This document shows, piece by piece, positions 36,378 through 45,163 of a stretch of 64,000 nucleotides of DNA. The notes beneath the pieces were generated by a model that searched no databases, was not told the DNA's origin, and worked only from the letters and a program-made list of their open reading frames with translations. Source of the stretch: Synergistales bacterium (GTDB taxonomy: Bacteria > Synergistota > Synergistia > Synergistales > Aminithiophilaceae); the NCBI GenBank assembly GCA_018433595.1, contig JAHDQY010000001.1, forward strand, positions 62,001-126,000. Reading direction: 5' to 3'. How positions within the stretch are numbered: the stretch's first letter is position 1; the number at the start of each line of letters is the position of its first letter. A program made the translations under genes and the position numbers.

Positions 36378-38375
36378 GTGGATCCCCACCGGATCGATCC
36401 GACGGAAGAGGAAGGCGTCGTCCAGGTTCCGGAGGCCATTCTCGAGGAAATGGAAGGCAACAAGCGCACCCTGACGGGTTGGCAGAACTATCTGGTATGC
36501 GGCATCGCCTTGGCGGCGTCGTTGTTTCACCTCTACACGGCCTATTTCGGGCAGCTTTCCGCCATGTACCAGCGAGGGTGGCACTGGCTCTTCATGGGAA
36601 CCATCCTCTTTCTGCGCTATCCCCTGAGCCGGCGGCGCCCCCGGGGGAGCATCGATCTCTGGGACTGGGCTTTGGCGGGGCTTCTGGCGGCGGGGTGTAT
36701 CAACATCCTCCTCAACTGGGACGCCATCGCCCTGCGGGAGGGGGCTCCTCTGCCCTCGGATATCTGGATGGGCGTCCTCATGATCCTCCTGGTTCTCGAC
36801 GGGGCGAGGCGGTCCATGGGGTGGCCCCTGCCGCTGATGGCGATGGTGGCCATCGTCTACGCCCTGTTCGGCCCTTATTTTCCGGGTCTTTTGGGTCATG
36901 CGGGCTTCCCTGTGTCCGAGCTGGCGCCTTTTCTGTACCTGCGCACCGACGGGATTTTCGGGGTGCCTCTTGGAGTCTCGGCGTCTTTCATCTTTCTGTT
37001 CGTGCTGTTCGGTTCCTTCCTGAGCATCTCCGGAGCGGGGCAGTTCTTCATCGACCTGGCGGTGGCCCTCACGGGACGCAGCCTGGGAGGAGCAGGCAAG
37101 GCGGCGGTGGTGGCCTCGGGCCTCATGGGAACCGTCTCCGGCAGCTCCTGCGCCAACGCGGTGACCACCGGAGCCTTCACCATCCCGCTGATGAAGCAGG
37201 CAGGCTACAGCAGTGAGTTCGCCGGAGCCATCGTGGCCGCCGCCTCCACGGGAGGGCAGGTGATGCCTCCGGTGATGGGGGCTGCGGCTTTCGTGATGGC
37301 CCAGTTCCTTGGGGTTTCCTACTGGAGCATCGTGGTGGCCGCGGCAGTTCCTGCCACGCTGTACTTCGTCTCCATCATGGCCATGGTCCATTTCCGGGCG
37401 GGAAGGAAGAGGATGACCCGCCTTTCCGCGGAAGAGCTTCCCAGGGCGCGCTCGGTGCTTCGGGAAGGGTGGCATCTGCTGCTGCCCATCGTGGTCCTCG
37501 TGGTTTTCTTGGCCCTGGGATACTCCCCCACCAAGGCGGTGTTCTGGTCCATCGTACTGCTGGTGGCGGTCTCCTGGTTCGGCAAGCCCCAGCATCGCAT
37601 GACTCCCCCGCTGATCCTCCGGGCCCTGGTGGAGGGCGGCCTGGGGGCGGTGGAGGTGGCGGCGGCCTGCGCCTGTTCGGGCATCGTCATCGGGGTCATC
37701 GGGCTGACGGGAATCGGCCTGCTGTTTTCCTCCTTCGTCCTGAGCCTTTCCGGAGGGATTCTGCCCTTCGCCCTGATCCTCACCATGATCGGATCCATCA
37801 TCCTGGGGATGGGGGTTCCTACCACTGCCCAGTACATCATCACCTCCACTCTGGCGGCTCCCGCCCTGTTCCAGATGGGAGTCCCCATGATGTCCGCCCA
37901 TCTTTTCTGCCTCTATTTCGGCGTGCTGGCGGATGTGACCCCTCCGGTAGCCCTGGCCACCTACGCCGCTTCGGGCATCGCCCGGTCCAATCCTCTGAAG
38001 ACGGGGTTCACCGCACTGGTGCAGGCTGCGGCGGGTTTCGTGGTGCCCTTCATGTTTGTCTACAACTCCTATCTGCTGTTGCAGGGGGATCTGTTCCACA
38101 TCCTTCTGGGGTGCGGCACCGCCCTGGTGGGGATCCTGGGGCTTTCCGCGGCCATTCAGGGCTATCTGCTGGACGATCTGAACCCGCTTCTTCGGGCCCT
38201 GCTGCTGGGGGTCCCTTTCCTGACCATTCATCCCTCCCTGATAAGCAACGTGGTGGCGGCTGGACTGGTGGCGGGGATCTACGCATGGCAGCGCCTGAGG
38301 GGGAAGAAAGCCGGGGAATCCGTTGCGAAACAGGAAGCCGTTGAAGTCGATCCGTGCAAAGACGGATCGCGGTGA
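36378..38375 (+). CDS. TRAP transporter fused permease (DctQM type)
   Basis: The 665-aa protein fuses a small DctQ-like N-terminal part with the large DctM-like permease (SASFIFLFVLFGSFLSISGA, GQFFIDLAVALTGRSLGGAG, GTVSGSSCANAVTTGAFTIP, GMGVPTTAQYIITSTLAAPA). The GTG start has GAGGAGGT 9 nt upstream. With the TAXI protein it forms a complete Na+- or proton-driven TRAP importer. Confidence 0.95.
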   Translation: MDPHRIDPTEEEGVVQVPEAILEEMEGNKRTLTGWQNYLVCGIALAASLFHLYTAYFGQLSAMYQRGWHWLFMGTILFLRYPLSRRRPRGSIDLWDWALAGLLAAGCINILLNWDAIALREGAPLPSDIWMGVLMILLVLDGARRSMGWPLPLMAMVAIVYALFGPYFPGLLGHAGFPVSELAPFLYLRTDGIFGVPLGVSASFIFLFVLFGSFLSISGAGQFFIDLAVALTGRSLGGAGKAAVVASGLMGTVSGSSCANAVTTGAFTIPLMKQAGYSSEFAGAIVAAASTGGQVMPPVMGAAAFVMAQFLGVSYWSIVVAAAVPATLYFVSIMAMVHFRAGRKRMTRLSAEELPRARSVLREGWHLLLPIVVLVVFLALGYSPTKAVFWSIVLLVAVSWFGKPQHRMTPPLILRALVEGGLGAVEVAAACACSGIVIGVIGLTGIGLLFSSFVLSLSGGILPFALILTMIGSIILGMGVPTTAQYIITSTLAAPALFQMGVPMMSAHLFCLYFGVLADVTPPVALATYAASGIARSNPLKTGFTALVQAAAGFVVPFMFVYNSYLLLQGDLFHILLGCGTALVGILGLSAAIQGYLLDDLNPLLRALLLGVPFLTIHPSLISNVVAAGLVAGIYAWQRLRGKKAGESVAKQEAVEVDPCKDGSR

Positions 38376-38402
38376 CACCAAACAGGAAGGGGATGGAGAT
38401 TC

Positions 38403-39734
38403 TTGTCCGCGATGTTTCCAAGGTCTTTTAAAGAGGACCACCCCAGGATCCGCAGGGGAGAGGGGGTCTATCTCTACGACGAGTCGGGGCGTGCCTTTCT
38501 GGACGCCGCTTCGGGAGCGGTTTCCGCCAACATCGGCTACGGGGTGGAGGAGGTGGCGGAGGCCATCGCCCGACAGACCCGGGACGTGCCTTTCGCACAC
38601 GGGTCCGTATGGGACGCGGAGGTGAACGAGCGAGCAGCCTCCCTGGTGGCGGAACTGGCACCAGCGGGATTCGGCAGCGTCTGGTTCGTCAACTCGGGCA
38701 GCGAGGCCATGGAAGCGGCCATGAAGATGGCCCGGCAGTTCTTTCTGGAACGGGACGGGGTCAGTTCATCGAAGTATCTGATCATCGGGAGACAGAACAG
38801 CTACCACGGCAGCACCTTGGGGACTCTGGGCATCGGAGGCAACGTGAACCGGCGGCGCCTTTTCATGCCCATGCTTTTCGACCACCCGAAAATCGAGGCT
38901 CCCTACTGCTACCGCTGCCCGTACGGGGCAACCTATCCGGGGTGCGGGATCCGCTGTGCCGAGGAACTGGACCGGACCATCCGCCGTATCGGTGCCCGGT
39001 ATATTGCAGCCTTTGTGGCAGAGCCCGTTGGAGGATCCACTGCGGGCGCCCTGGTGCCCCCAGAGGAATACTGGCCACGGATTCGGGAGATCTGCACTGT
39101 CCACGACGTGCTGCTGATCGCAGACGAGGTGATGACCGGGTGTGGGCGTACGGGGCGGAATTTTGCGGTGGACCACTGGGGGGTGGTGCCGGACCTGATC
39201 GGTACGGCCAAGGGGTTGGCTGCCTGCTACTACCCCGTGGGGGCCCTGATCGTCTCTGACCGAGTGGCGGAGGCCTTCCGGAAGGGTAGCGGGGTCTTCG
39301 CTCACAGCCACACTTTCAACGGCATGCCTGCTGCCTCCGCTGCGGTGGTGGCGGTACTGGAGTACATGAAGAAGCACCGGCTGGTGGAACGGGCCGCCCG
39401 GTGGGGAGAATTCATCGAAAAGGAATGGGTCCCGGAGTTGGTGACGCAGGATCTGGTGGGAGATGTGCGGGGAAAGGGGCTCCTCTGGGGGTTGGAGCTG
39501 GTGAAGGACAGGGTCTCTAAAGAGCCTTTTCCGGCGGCGGCCGGGGTTGCTTCCCGGCTGAAGGCCTTGGCGTTGGAGCGGGGCATGACCCTCTACCCGG
39601 GGCGCTCCATGGTGGACGGCGAACGGGGAGACAACGTGATCGTGGCGCCTCCCCTGGTGATTGCCCGGGAAGAGATGGCCCGGGTGAGGGAGATCCTGCT
39701 GGATTCTCTCAAGGCCCTGGCTCGGGAGCTCTAA
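38403..39734 (+). CDS. Class III PLP-dependent aminotransferase
   Basis: The 443-aa enzyme has GAVSANIGYGVEEVAEAIAR, WFVNSGSEAMEAAMKMARQF, LLIADEVMTGCGRTG (PLP-binding Asp), IGTAKGLAACYYPVGALIVS (PLP Lys) and HSHTFNGMPAASAAVVAVLE. A Cys-rich segment (YCYRCPYGATYPGCGIRC) may bind a metal. Class III enzymes often act on omega- or beta-amino groups. The TTG start at 38403 (or ATG 38412) follows GGGGATGGAG. A beta-amino acid substrate would give a 3-oxoacid, fitting the CoA-transferase and thiolase in the island; this is inference. Confidence 0.92.
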   Translation: MSAMFPRSFKEDHPRIRRGEGVYLYDESGRAFLDAASGAVSANIGYGVEEVAEAIARQTRDVPFAHGSVWDAEVNERAASLVAELAPAGFGSVWFVNSGSEAMEAAMKMARQFFLERDGVSSSKYLIIGRQNSYHGSTLGTLGIGGNVNRRRLFMPMLFDHPKIEAPYCYRCPYGATYPGCGIRCAEELDRTIRRIGARYIAAFVAEPVGGSTAGALVPPEEYWPRIREICTVHDVLLIADEVMTGCGRTGRNFAVDHWGVVPDLIGTAKGLAACYYPVGALIVSDRVAEAFRKGSGVFAHSHTFNGMPAASAAVVAVLEYMKKHRLVERAARWGEFIEKEWVPELVTQDLVGDVRGKGLLWGLELVKDRVSKEPFPAAAGVASRLKALALERGMTLYPGRSMVDGERGDNVIVAPPLVIAREEMARVREILLDSLKALAREL

Positions 39735-39804
39735 AGCGAAAGGACGGTGCGGGGAGCTGTTCTGAGAAGGGAAAGAAGCCTGGAAATGCCAGGAGGTTGC
39801 GCCA

Positions 39805-39985
39805 TGGAAGGGGGCGCCGTAACAGCTCCGGGAGAAACGACGGAGCGGCGGCGCCTCTTCTCATGTCCGAAGAGACGGGTTCAGTCCAGCGGCGTGTCTC
39901 CCTTGCCCCGGGTCGTCTTTCGGGGAGCTGCCGGGGGGGATTCTCGCGTCGTGGGGTTCGGTCCCGTTCGGCAACCCGCCAGTCT
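39805..39985 (+). pseudogene. Thiolase remnant (second thiolase, multiple frameshifts)
   Basis: Three short stretches in changing frames match consecutive parts of the intact thiolase of the island: EGGAVTA (NGGTVTA), NSSGRNDGAAAPLLMSEE (NSSGRNDGAAALLLMSDK), PRVVFRGAAGGDSRVVGFGP (ARFISMGASGVDPRCMGIGP), then ATRQ (ATRK). The first shift fits a 10-nt loss between AACAGC repeats at 39821. The remnant is GC-rich, like the aminotransferase gene before it, so it belongs to that block and is not a copy of the AT-richer thiolase at 30.7 kb. The rest of 39735-40116 holds no recognisable gene. Confidence 0.8.
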
Positions 39986-40116
39986 CATGACGGGCGGATG
40001 TTGTGCGTGACCTGGGTACACCCGGGTCGGGTTCCGTTTCAAAAGGGAGGCGAAACATGTAAACTTGAAGACCAGCGGAGATCGTTCGCTGACTTGATCG
40101 TGGAGGTGGAAGGACG

Positions 40117-40965
40117 ATGATTCTCTCCGTTATTAAAAAAGAGATGACGGCCTTTTCAAAAAATCACCGATTGATTGCCCAGTTCATTCTTGATCATCAT
40201 CAAGACGTACCCTTCCTGACCGCTGCTCAGCTTGCCGAGCGCGTCGGTACCAGTGAGTCGACGGTCTTTCGCTTCGCCAACAAGCTCGGTTTTCCTGGTT
40301 ATCCGGAACTTAAGGAAGCGCTCAAGGAAAGCCTTATGGACAGCCTTACGGTCATTGATAGAGAACATGCCTACAAGGCGAACGAAGAGGACGACGATAT
40401 TCTGCTGAAAGGTTTTGCCCTTGATGCGGAAACCATCAAAGAAGCGGCTGCCAAGCTTAATCGTGCCGCTCTTTATGAAGTGGCAGATAGGATTGTGCGC
40501 TCGAATGGGGTGTATGTTACGGCAGAGCGAAGTGCTACGGCTCTTGCTCACTATCTCTGTTTCTACCTTTCCTGGTTTTTGCCCCACGTTCACAAGTTCG
40601 ATCATGACTATGTGCTGGAGAGAGTCGTGAATCTTCCTTCGGACGCAATGATTATCGGCATTACTTTCAATCGATGTATACAAAACGTGGTGGATACCTT
40701 GGAATTGGCTCGACAGCAAGGCATCCACACCGTAGCGATAACCAATTCCTCTCTAACGCCAGTGGCTCGCCACGCCGATAATCTGCTGCTTGTCCCGTGC
40801 AAATATATTTCCTTCATTGACTCTTATGCGGCGCCGATAAGCTTTTTGAACGCCCTTATCATTGCCGTTTCCCAGCAGAAGTTCGGAGAAGTGGAACAGC
40901 GTTTCACGAACCTGGAATCTCTCTGGAAAGACAGGGGTACTTATGTGAGAGATGAACGACCTTGA
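40117..40965 (+). CDS. MurR/RpiR-family transcriptional regulator
   Basis: The 282-aa regulator has an N-terminal HTH_6 domain (VPFLTAAQLAERVGTSESTV, FRFANKLGFPGYPELKEALK) and a C-terminal SIS domain (MIIGITFNRCIQNVVDTLEL, GIHTVAITNSSLTPVARHAD). SIS domains bind phosphosugars but RpiR relatives also control amino-acid and organic-acid catabolism. AT-richer composition matches the thiolase block. It probably regulates the island. Confidence 0.93.
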   Translation: MILSVIKKEMTAFSKNHRLIAQFILDHHQDVPFLTAAQLAERVGTSESTVFRFANKLGFPGYPELKEALKESLMDSLTVIDREHAYKANEEDDDILLKGFALDAETIKEAAAKLNRAALYEVADRIVRSNGVYVTAERSATALAHYLCFYLSWFLPHVHKFDHDYVLERVVNLPSDAMIIGITFNRCIQNVVDTLELARQQGIHTVAITNSSLTPVARHADNLLLVPCKYISFIDSYAAPISFLNALIIAVSQQKFGEVEQRFTNLESLWKDRGTYVRDERP

Positions 40966-41152
40966 AAAGCCTTTTTGGACTGATTGAGTTGGTATCGGTA
41001 TTTATAAGAAACTTTAGGTAGCGCTATATCGATCTTGTTCGGAGCGAAGGCATTCAACTTTATAATAGTGCCGGTTAGCACACGAATTTCCCTTGGCGAC
41101 GGACATTGTCGAATAAGCTGCAAAGAGACTCTTCAATGTCGATCAATAGATT

Positions 41153-41527
41153 ATGAATCGAATTTTGTTCGTGAATTCAGGCAACGAAGCCATGAAAGCG
41201 GCGATAAAAATAGCGTGGCAGTATATTGCCGCGTACCCGATGAAGGGAGAAGTTCGAGGGAAAGGTGTCATGTGGGGTATTGAACTTGTCAAGAATCAGG
41301 CGACCCGGGAACCCTTTCCTGCATCGGATAATATCGGGAGAAGGTTGAAAGCCCTTTCACTTGAGCAGGGATTGACTCTCTGTCCGGGGAAAACCATGGC
41401 TGACGGCGTGAACGGAGACGACATCATGGCGGAGCCTCCATTGAATATCAGCGACAAAGATCTCCGCATTGTTTTCGATCGGTTACTCGATTCGCTTGAA
41501 GCACTCCACGAGAAACCCTGCGATTGA
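41153..41527 (+). pseudogene. Class III aminotransferase remnant with large in-frame deletion
   Basis: The 124-codon frame joins an N-terminal piece (RILFVNSGNEAMKAAIKIAW) directly to the C-terminal part (EVRGKGVMWGIELVKNQATR, RRLKALSLEQGLTLCPGK). Compared with the intact enzyme at 38403-39734, about 240 residues, including the PLP lysine and PLP-binding Asp, are missing, and the first ~90 codons are unrecognisable. It cannot be a working aminotransferase. Its AT-richer composition matches the RpiR and thiolase genes. The 187 nt before it hold only degraded sequence. Confidence 0.85.
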
Positions 41528-41559
41528 TTGATAGTGTCCTAAGACGCCAGGAAAAGACG

Positions 41560-41589
41560 GAGATGGACCTCCCGTAAGGGGGTCATCTC
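41560..41589 (+). terminator. Hairpin near island right end
   Basis: Imperfect stem-loop (GAGATG...CATCTC outer stem, GTAA loop, one bulged G) followed by ATTATTT. It could end transcription after the aminotransferase remnant. Confidence 0.4.
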
Positions 41590-41647
41590 ATTATTTAGGA
41601 AACCGCATTGTTATGCAGGGGTGTTATGTTTTCGGCCCCCTTTGGGC

Positions 41648-41750
41648 CTCTCCCCCGCCGCTTCCCGCAGCGGCAACGCCAGATCGTCGAGACTTCCGTA
41701 CCCCTTCAGATGAAGCGTCATCGGCTCTCTCCTTCCCGGGCTTTCCCGTG
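41648..41750 (+). repeat. 103-bp direct repeat, right copy (AddB-like 5' relic)
   Basis: On the minus strand it still reads ATG then TLHLKGYGSLDDLALPLREA with a GGAAGGAGAG ribosome site, then diverges within ~25 codons. It is 98% identical to 30265-30367 in the same orientation and marks the right edge of the island. Confidence 0.92.
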
Positions 41751-41951
41751 GCGTCGAATGTCGCCGGATAGGGATGCGTGTATTGAATTTATTCTAAATG
41801 GGTGGTCCCTGAACCGTAGACAGAACAAATTGGCCATGTGACAATCTAAAAGGTTTTCTGTAGCGGCGGGACAAGGGTCCTCGACGCGCCTTCACGGAAT
41901 GCCCTCAATAAAATAACACGACGGCGGCTGCGGCAGAGGGGGTGCGGTGGA
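41751..41951. other. Intergenic region between island and exopolysaccharide operon
   Basis: 201 nt, probably holding the former AddB-like promoter region (minus) and the promoter for the following operon (plus). I cannot fix clear -35/-10 pairs. Confidence 0.35.
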
Positions 41952-44093
41952 ATGGGACGGAAGAGGGTTCCTTTCAGGGCGGCTCTCGTCGTTTCTGTAC
42001 TTTTTTCGCTTCTCATGATGCGACCCCTTCCGGTCGGGGCGGCCCCCCTTCCGTCGCTGGAGGTTCTGGAGTCCTTCGTGGGCGAAGGCCCCGAGCTTCT
42101 GGCCGCCCTGTCGGCGCTGGAGCGGGACGAGCATCTCCGATGCCTCCAGGAGCAGCGGATGGGCCCCCGGCTCTTCGGCGGCCTTACCTACGGCTACAGC
42201 GACGAGCCCGTCAGCGAGACCGCCGAGGAGAAGCTCTCCTACCGGAAGGTGACGGCCCGGGCCGGCGTCGCCTTTCCTCTTCTGGGGACGTGGAACCGGG
42301 AGAAGATCGACCTCCTCGGTGCCGAACTCCGGGTTCTGGAGGGGCGGACCCTGGCCGAGGAGACGACATCGAGGAATCTGACGGCCCTTCGCAAGGCCTA
42401 CGGCCTTCTCTGGTTCGAGGGGCGCCGCCAGGCCTTGCTGGAGGGCTTCCTGGAAGAGGAGGCCGCTGTCGAGGCCGCCCTGGCGGAACGGGTCCGCAAA
42501 GGCTATCTCCTTGAGGCCGATCGCCTCGAATTCCTTTCGGCCTTCGATGTGGCCCGGCGGGACCTGGCCGCTTCAAGGCGGCGCGAGGTCCAGGCCCTTC
42601 AGGCCCTGCACCTCGCCACGGGGCGCAGCTGGGAGGTGGAGGGGGTTCTTCCGCCGCCTCTTCTGCCCGGACCCCTTCCCGACGACGAGGCTTTTCTCTC
42701 CGCCGTCGGCTCCTTCGCGGAGATCCGCCGCAACGAGGGTGCCCTGGCCCTCAAACGGAACATCTGCGAGGTGTCCCGTCGCCTTGACCGAGAGGCCTCT
42801 CTGGAGCTGGGCGTCGCCGTGGGGCGGGATTTTCCCGGGGAGACGGGGACGGGGGTCTATCTCGGCCTCGTCGTCAGGGAGCCCTTCGGTGTTCTGAGGG
42901 CCCGTGAGGATCAGGCCCGCCTGGCTGCCGAGGCCGACCTGAAGCGGCAGCGGTGGGACGGCCTGGCGATGCGGATCCGCCTGGAAGGGGAGCTCATGGA
43001 GTCTCTGGCCCTGCGGGAGCAGGCCCTGGCCTCCATCAAGGCCGGTGAACGCCGCCTCGCCGCGGCTCAGGAGGCTCTGCGCGTCAGTACCCTCCGCCAC
43101 GGGGCTCTCGCCGGCGATACCTTCGAAAAGCTTCAGCAGAGCCGTTACGGCTCCCTCCGGGCCGCATTGGATCTTGTCGAGGCTCAGGCCCTTCTCTTTC
43201 AGACCGAAACCGAGCTGGTCCGTTTCGCCTTTCCTCCCGGAGGTCCTCTCCCCGGCGGCCGCTTCCTTTCCCCGGAGCTTGCCGGTGCCGATCTTCCTCC
43301 CGACGCCCCGCTCCCGGCGGGCAGGCCTCTTCCTGAAATGACGGCCTATGTCTGGGACGCCTCGTCCTTTCTGGAGGAGGCGACGCGGCGGGCCGCCTTC
43401 GGGGAATTCCGCCGCGAAGGCTTCACGCGGATGCTTCTTTCCTTCACAGGCGCTCAGATCAGGCGCTTTCGGGAAGAAGGGGGACGGAGGGACCTTGAGG
43501 CCCTCCTGGCCGCGGCGGAGTCCCGGGGGATCGCCGTCGACCTTCTCCTGGGCGATCCGGCCTGGATTCTGCCGGAGCGCCGTCACGAGCTGATCGGCCT
43601 GATCCGGGAGCTGGACTCCTTCCCCTTCCGGGGACTCCATCTCGACCTGGAGCCCGATTCGCTCCCCGAGGCCCGGGAGAGGCGGCGAGACCTTGCCGCC
43701 GAGCTGATCCGAGCCGTGGAGGCCGTCCGGAGCAGCTCGACCCTTCCCCTGTCTCTCTCCGTTCATCCCCGGGAGCTGGAGGGGGAGCTTGGGGAGCTTG
43801 TCGGCCCCGGACTGAAAAGGGCGGGCGTCGAGGAGGTGGCCGTCATGATCTATTCGACGAATGTCGAGGCCGTCATCAGGCGCTTTCAGCGCATCCGGGA
43901 AGTTCATTCCGATCTCCGGCCGGCCCTGGCGCAGAGCGTCGAAGGCCTTCTTTCTCCCCGGGAGAGCTGGGCCGCCCAGGGGCGGGAGGCCTTCAGGGGG
44001 CACGTCGCCCGTCTGGAGGAACGCCTCGGGGGGGACGGCTTCGGCGGGATTTTCGTCCAGGCCTGGAAGGATTACAGGGAGATGAGGCCATGA
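41952..44093 (+). CDS. TolC-like outer-membrane channel fused to a glycosidase-like domain
   Basis: The 713-aa protein has a signal peptide (FRAALVVSVLFSLLMMRPLP, then VGAAP). Residues ~40-440 are an outer-membrane efflux (OEP) domain: long helices with LLGAELRVLEGRTLAEETTS, VRKGYLLEADRLEFLSAFDV and KAGERRLAAAQEALRVSTLR. Residues ~455-713 form a second domain with alternating strand-helix pattern and FRGLHLDLEPDSLPEARERR, an Asp/Glu motif like family-18-type glycosidases, followed by LPLSLSVHPREL and VEEVAVMIYSTN. This part resembles a TIM-barrel sugar hydrolase. It heads an operon with an adaptor, regulator and processive glycosyltransferase, so it likely exports and trims a polysaccharide. 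Confidence 0.8.
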   Translation: MGRKRVPFRAALVVSVLFSLLMMRPLPVGAAPLPSLEVLESFVGEGPELLAALSALERDEHLRCLQEQRMGPRLFGGLTYGYSDEPVSETAEEKLSYRKVTARAGVAFPLLGTWNREKIDLLGAELRVLEGRTLAEETTSRNLTALRKAYGLLWFEGRRQALLEGFLEEEAAVEAALAERVRKGYLLEADRLEFLSAFDVARRDLAASRRREVQALQALHLATGRSWEVEGVLPPPLLPGPLPDDEAFLSAVGSFAEIRRNEGALALKRNICEVSRRLDREASLELGVAVGRDFPGETGTGVYLGLVVREPFGVLRAREDQARLAAEADLKRQRWDGLAMRIRLEGELMESLALREQALASIKAGERRLAAAQEALRVSTLRHGALAGDTFEKLQQSRYGSLRAALDLVEAQALLFQTETELVRFAFPPGGPLPGGRFLSPELAGADLPPDAPLPAGRPLPEMTAYVWDASSFLEEATRRAAFGEFRREGFTRMLLSFTGAQIRRFREEGGRRDLEALLAAAESRGIAVDLLLGDPAWILPERRHELIGLIRELDSFPFRGLHLDLEPDSLPEARERRRDLAAELIRAVEAVRSSSTLPLSLSVHPRELEGELGELVGPGLKRAGVEEVAVMIYSTNVEAVIRRFQRIREVHSDLRPALAQSVEGLLSPRESWAAQGREAFRGHVARLEERLGGDGFGGIFVQAWKDYREMRP

Positions 44094-45157
44094 AGGTCCG
44101 TTTCAGCGTTCCGGAAAAGAAGGCCCCCGACGTCAGGGAGGGAGTCCGCATCCCCTACGCCCCGGCCAGGCGGACCTTTCCCCGCTGGCGCTGGTACCTG
44201 GTCGTCCTCCTGGTGACGAGCCCCCTCCTTTTCTTCCTCTTCAAGGCCGCCCTCGGTTGGATGGTGGCCAGCTCTCCCGGCGTCGTCGCCATGGAGCAGG
44301 TGCCCCTCAACAGCCCCAGGCCCGCCGTCGTCGAATCGGTCTTCTTCGCCCGAGGCGATGCCGTCGAGGCCGGGGCGGTCCTCTTGCGCCTTGTCGACGC
44401 CTCCGTCGAGGCCTTTCGGGCCCCGCTGGAGGCCGAACGGGAGGCCCTGCTCCTCCGGTCGCCCCGAGTCCCCGCCGCGGCGGCCCAGAGGCGGGGGCTT
44501 GCCCTGGCCGAAGAGTCGGTCGCCTATGAGCGGGAGCGTCTCAAGGCGATCGAAGAGCTCTACGGAAAAGGCGCCGCCACCCGCGCCGAGGTGGACGAGG
44601 CCGTCGCCGGGCTGCAGCGGGCCCGGGCCGACCGGGTCCGCGCCGAAGCGGGTCTGGAAGAGGCCCGGCACGTCGTCGAAGATCCCGGTGTGGCCGTCCG
44701 GCTCGCTCAGATCGAGGCGGAGCTGGAAGCGCTCTCCCGGGCCAGGGGGCCTCTCGATCTGAAGAGCCCTCTGAAGGGACAGCTGCTGGAAGTCGCCGTC
44801 GCCCCGGGAGAGGCCGTCGGTCAGGGGGCGCCTCTGGTCCGCATCGCCGATCCGGGCCGGGTCTTTCTCGTCACCTTCGTTCGGGCTCGGGATATGCGTT
44901 TCGTCGGCGACGGCGCCGAGGTGCGGGTCCGTTTCCCGGGAGGCCGGGTCATCCCGGCCGCGGTCGCCGGCTCCCCCCTGCTGGCCGAGCCGACGCCCAC
45001 CCCGCTGGCCGGCCCCCTGGCCGACGGGAGCCCGGCTCTGAAAGTGCGCCTTCTCCCACTGGAGCCGCTCCCCTTCAACTGTCTCGTCGAAGGGCTTCCC
45101 GTGACCGTCTATTGGGGATTGCGGCCGATCAGGCCCTGGTCTTCCAAGGAGGGATGA
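44090..45157 (+). CDS. HlyD-like membrane fusion (adaptor) protein
   Basis: The 355-aa protein has one membrane span (~37-57: YLVVLLVTSPLLFFLFKAAL), then a biotinyl-lipoyl half-motif (AVVESVFFARGDAVEAGAVL), a coiled-coil hairpin (~110-210) and the second lipoyl half (SPLKGQLLEVAVAPGEAVGQ, GAPLVRIADPGRVFLVTFV). This is the HlyD/EmrA adaptor pattern. It overlaps the channel gene by 4 nt and should bridge the inner-membrane synthase to the TolC-like channel. Confidence 0.88.
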   Translation: MKVRFSVPEKKAPDVREGVRIPYAPARRTFPRWRWYLVVLLVTSPLLFFLFKAALGWMVASSPGVVAMEQVPLNSPRPAVVESVFFARGDAVEAGAVLLRLVDASVEAFRAPLEAEREALLLRSPRVPAAAAQRRGLALAEESVAYERERLKAIEELYGKGAATRAEVDEAVAGLQRARADRVRAEAGLEEARHVVEDPGVAVRLAQIEAELEALSRARGPLDLKSPLKGQLLEVAVAPGEAVGQGAPLVRIADPGRVFLVTFVRARDMRFVGDGAEVRVRFPGGRVIPAAVAGSPLLAEPTPTPLAGPLADGSPALKVRLLPLEPLPFNCLVEGLPVTVYWGLRPIRPWSSKEG

Positions 45158-45163
45158 CGACGT

